From an uncultured Bacteroidota bacterium (GTDB taxonomy: Bacteria > Bacteroidota > Bacteroidia > Chitinophagales > Chitinophagaceae): 7,841 nucleotides of DNA. This document shows, piece after piece, positions 5,884-7,841 of this stretch. Position 1 is the stretch's first letter. Every line of letters starts with the position of its first letter. The DNA lies in assembly GCA_946480675.1 (NCBI GenBank), contig CAMLKS010000105.1, positions 1-7,841 on the forward strand. Reading direction: 5' to 3'. Made by a program: the position numbers and the translations under genes. The notes beneath the pieces were generated by a model, which saw nothing but the letters and a program-made list of their open reading frames with translations, ran no database searches and was not told the origin of the DNA.

Positions 5884-7841
5884 ATGATTCCAACGCCCAT
5901 TTCCGTGTCCTTTAAAATGGATGACGGACGTGAGATAAGCATAGAAACGGGCAAAATGGCCCGCCAGGCCGATGGATCGGTAGTAGTACGTATGGGTAAT
6001 GCTATGCTGCTGGCTACTGTTGTGGCCAACCCTGAACCGAAACCCGGACAGTCATTTTTCCCGCTTACGGTAGATTACCAGGAGAAATTTGCATCTGCCG
6101 GCCGTATCCCCGGTTCTTTCTTCAAACGTGAAGGCCGCCTGAGCGATTATGAAGTGCTGATTTCCCGCCTGATAGATCGCGCCCTGCGCCCGTTGTTCCC
6201 GGATGATTACCTGTGCGATGTACAGGTACTGGTAACGCTGATATCAAGCGACCCTGAAGTAATGCCGGATTCACTGGCCTGCCTGGCTGCATCTGCAGCA
6301 CTGGCCGTATCTGATGTGCCTATACAGGAAATCATTTCTGAAGTGCGTGTAGCACGCATCAATGGCGAATACGTTATCAACCCGTACCGCAGCCAGCTGA
6401 AAGATGCGGATATGGACTTTATCATCGCCGCTACCGAAATGAATATCATGATGGTGGAAGGCGAAGCTAAAGAATGCCAGGAAGCCGATGTGGTAAAAGC
6501 ATTGGAACTGGCGCATGCTGCTATCCGCCAGCAAATTAAAGCGCAGGCAGAACTGCGTGATAAAAAAGGCATAACTGAAAAACGTGCTTACGAAGCACCA
6601 TATACCAATGCCGATTTTGCGAAACATATCGAAACATTTGCTTCTGCAGGTATCCTGAGCGTAGCTAAAAGCGCATTGGGCAAGCATGAGCGTGGTGATG
6701 CTTTCAAAACCATTCGCAAAGATTTTGAATCCAGCATTACTGCCAATGAAGATGGTACCTTCTCTGTACCGGGCTATGCTGAGCCGGTGAAATCTCAAGA
6801 CCTGGCGCTGATAGGTGATATCTTCCACGACCTGGAAAAAGAGATCATACGCCATATGATGCTGAACGACCGTACACGTCTGGATGGCCGCAGCCTGGAT
6901 GAAGTACGTGTGCTGACGCTGGAAACAGATATCCTGCCTTCTCCGCACGGTTCTGCATTGTTTACCCGCGGTGAAACACAATCATTAACTACTGTAACAC
7001 TGGGTACGAAAGAAGATGAGCTGCTGATAGAAAGCGCTGCTACTTCCGACTATTCAAAGTTCATACTGCACTACAACTTTCCACCGTTCTCTACGGGTGA
7101 GGTGAAGATGATGCGTGGCCCCGGCCGCCGTGAGGTAGGTCACGGTAACCTGGCAAAACGCTCTCTGGAGCAAATGATGCCTAAAGGCGAATCATGGCCT
7201 TATACTACACGTATAGTATCTGACATACTGGAGTCGAACGGTTCATCGTCTATGGCTACCGTATGTGCTGGTTCTATGGCGCTGATGGATGCGGGTGTAC
7301 CGCTGCCTAAACACGTAAGTGGTGTGGCAATGGGCCTTATATCCGGTGCCGATGGCAAATTTGCCATCCTTACCGATATCCTGGGCGATGAAGACCACCT
7401 GGGCGATATGGACTTTAAGGTAACCGGTACACGTGATGGTATCTGCGGTATCCAGATGGATATTAAAGTAGACGGCCTTAGCATGGATGTAATGCGCCAG
7501 GCGCTGGAGCAAGCCAAACGCGGCAGGCTGCACATCCTTGACGCTATGTATGAGGCATTACCGAAACATCGTGACGATCTTAAGCCGCATGCGCCACGCA
7601 TTGAGCAGCTGATCATTGAAAGCGAATTCATCGGTGCCGTGATCGGACCGGGCGGAAAGATCATCCAGGAGATACAGAGAGAGACCGGGGCTACCATCAA
7701 TATCGAAGAAGAAAACAATAAAGGTATTGTGAAGGTCTTCTCCGCCAACAAGGAAAGCATTGATAAGGCAATGACCTGGATAAAAGGAATAGTTGCCGTT
7801 CCGGAGATCGGTGAAACTTATGAAGGAGCTGTAAAATCGAT
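5884..7841 (+). CDS. pnp: Polyribonucleotide nucleotidyltransferase (PNPase), C-terminus cut by window edge
   Basis: The frame is open for 652 codons from the ATG at 5884 to the right edge with no stop. PNPase degrades RNA 3'-to-5' with phosphate, forming a trimeric ring in the cytoplasm. Visible domains: first RNase PH-like core (about 10-145, with FFKREGRLSDYE at 79-90 and RLIDRALRPLFPDD at 95-108), a helical linker (about 210-320), and the second, catalytic RNase PH core (about 325-560). The latter has GRREVGHGNLA at 414-424, a phosphate-binding SSS at 454-456, and ILGDEDHLGDMDFK at 499-512. By alignment from memory, Asp504, Asp510 and Lys512 correspond to E. coli Asp486, Asp492 and Lys494 of the metal site. 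The KH domain follows (about 575-635) with its GxxG loop as GPGG (588-591). The last residues (GETYEGAVKS, 643-652) are the first strand of the S1 domain; the rest lies outside. All expected catalytic motifs are intact. No promoter fits between the preceding hairpin and the ATG, so expression probably depends on read-through from rpsO. Confidence 0.97.
   Translation, partial: MIPTPISVSFKMDDGREISIETGKMARQADGSVVVRMGNAMLLATVVANPEPKPGQSFFPLTVDYQEKFASAGRIPGSFFKREGRLSDYEVLISRLIDRALRPLFPDDYLCDVQVLVTLISSDPEVMPDSLACLAASAALAVSDVPIQEIISEVRVARINGEYVINPYRSQLKDADMDFIIAATEMNIMMVEGEAKECQEADVVKALELAHAAIRQQIKAQAELRDKKGITEKRAYEAPYTNADFAKHIETFASAGILSVAKSALGKHERGDAFKTIRKDFESSITANEDGTFSVPGYAEPVKSQDLALIGDIFHDLEKEIIRHMMLNDRTRLDGRSLDEVRVLTLETDILPSPHGSALFTRGETQSLTTVTLGTKEDELLIESAATSDYSKFILHYNFPPFSTGEVKMMRGPGRREVGHGNLAKRSLEQMMPKGESWPYTTRIVSDILESNGSSSMATVCAGSMALMDAGVPLPKHVSGVAMGLISGADGKFAILTDILGDEDHLGDMDFKVTGTRDGICGIQMDIKVDGLSMDVMRQALEQAKRGRLHILDAMYEALPKHRDDLKPHAPRIEQLIIESEFIGAVIGPGGKIIQEIQRETGATINIEEENNKGIVKVFSANKESIDKAMTWIKGIVAVPEIGETYEGAVKS

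Noticed and set aside
6207..7760. Long minus-strand frames (up to 236 codons) opposite pnp
   Set aside because: Such frames arise from codon bias in the pnp strand. The plus strand encodes an uninterrupted PNPase with all catalytic motifs.
1..7841. Mobile elements, CRISPR arrays, tRNA/rRNA genes, defence systems
   Set aside because: Reading both strands showed no terminal inverted repeats, transposase or integrase motifs, regularly spaced repeats or tRNA-like cloverleaf sequences; all long stretches are explained by conserved genes.

Overview
The window looks like a chromosomal stretch from a member of the Bacteroidota, most likely the Chitinophagales/Chitinophagaceae; the rank below phylum is my inference. 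The evidence is an Omp28-type lipoprotein, a TonB-dependent receptor with a small membrane partner gene, -7 promoter boxes of the TAnnTTTG type, A/T-rich leaders without clear Shine-Dalgarno sequences, and the protein sequences of the housekeeping genes. Coding density is high, and no IS element, phage gene, CRISPR array, tRNA or rRNA was seen.

Layout. Positions 1-1742 are read on the minus strand: an Omp28-like lipoprotein (1742-855) ending in a strong intrinsic terminator, then a small one-helix membrane protein (753-247), then the first 66 codons of a TonB-dependent receptor (198-1) running off the left edge. Positions 1844-3458 are read on the plus strand: rbfA overlaps by 8 bases a LolC/LolE-type ABC permease gene. 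A symmetrical terminator separates these from argS (5306-3504, minus). A 233-bp divergent region (5307-5539), the longest gap here, carries a promoter box for each side. To its right lie rpsO (5540-5812) and pnp (5884 to the right edge, truncated at the start of its S1 domain), with a strong hairpin between them.

How the genes fit together. The right half is core gene expression: ribosome maturation (RbfA), tRNA charging (ArgRS), ribosomal protein S15 and RNA turnover (PNPase), with rpsO-pnp in the order conserved in many bacteria. The permease belongs to the lipoprotein-sorting/FtsX-like family, and its ATPase is not in the window. The left half is cell envelope: a lipoprotein with a thioredoxin-like CxxC motif and the beginning of an outer-membrane uptake locus.

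No new multi-gene system can be demonstrated. The points most worth a second look are the uncharacterised membrane protein paired with the TonB receptor, and the rpsO-pnp hairpin, which leaves pnp with no obvious promoter of its own.
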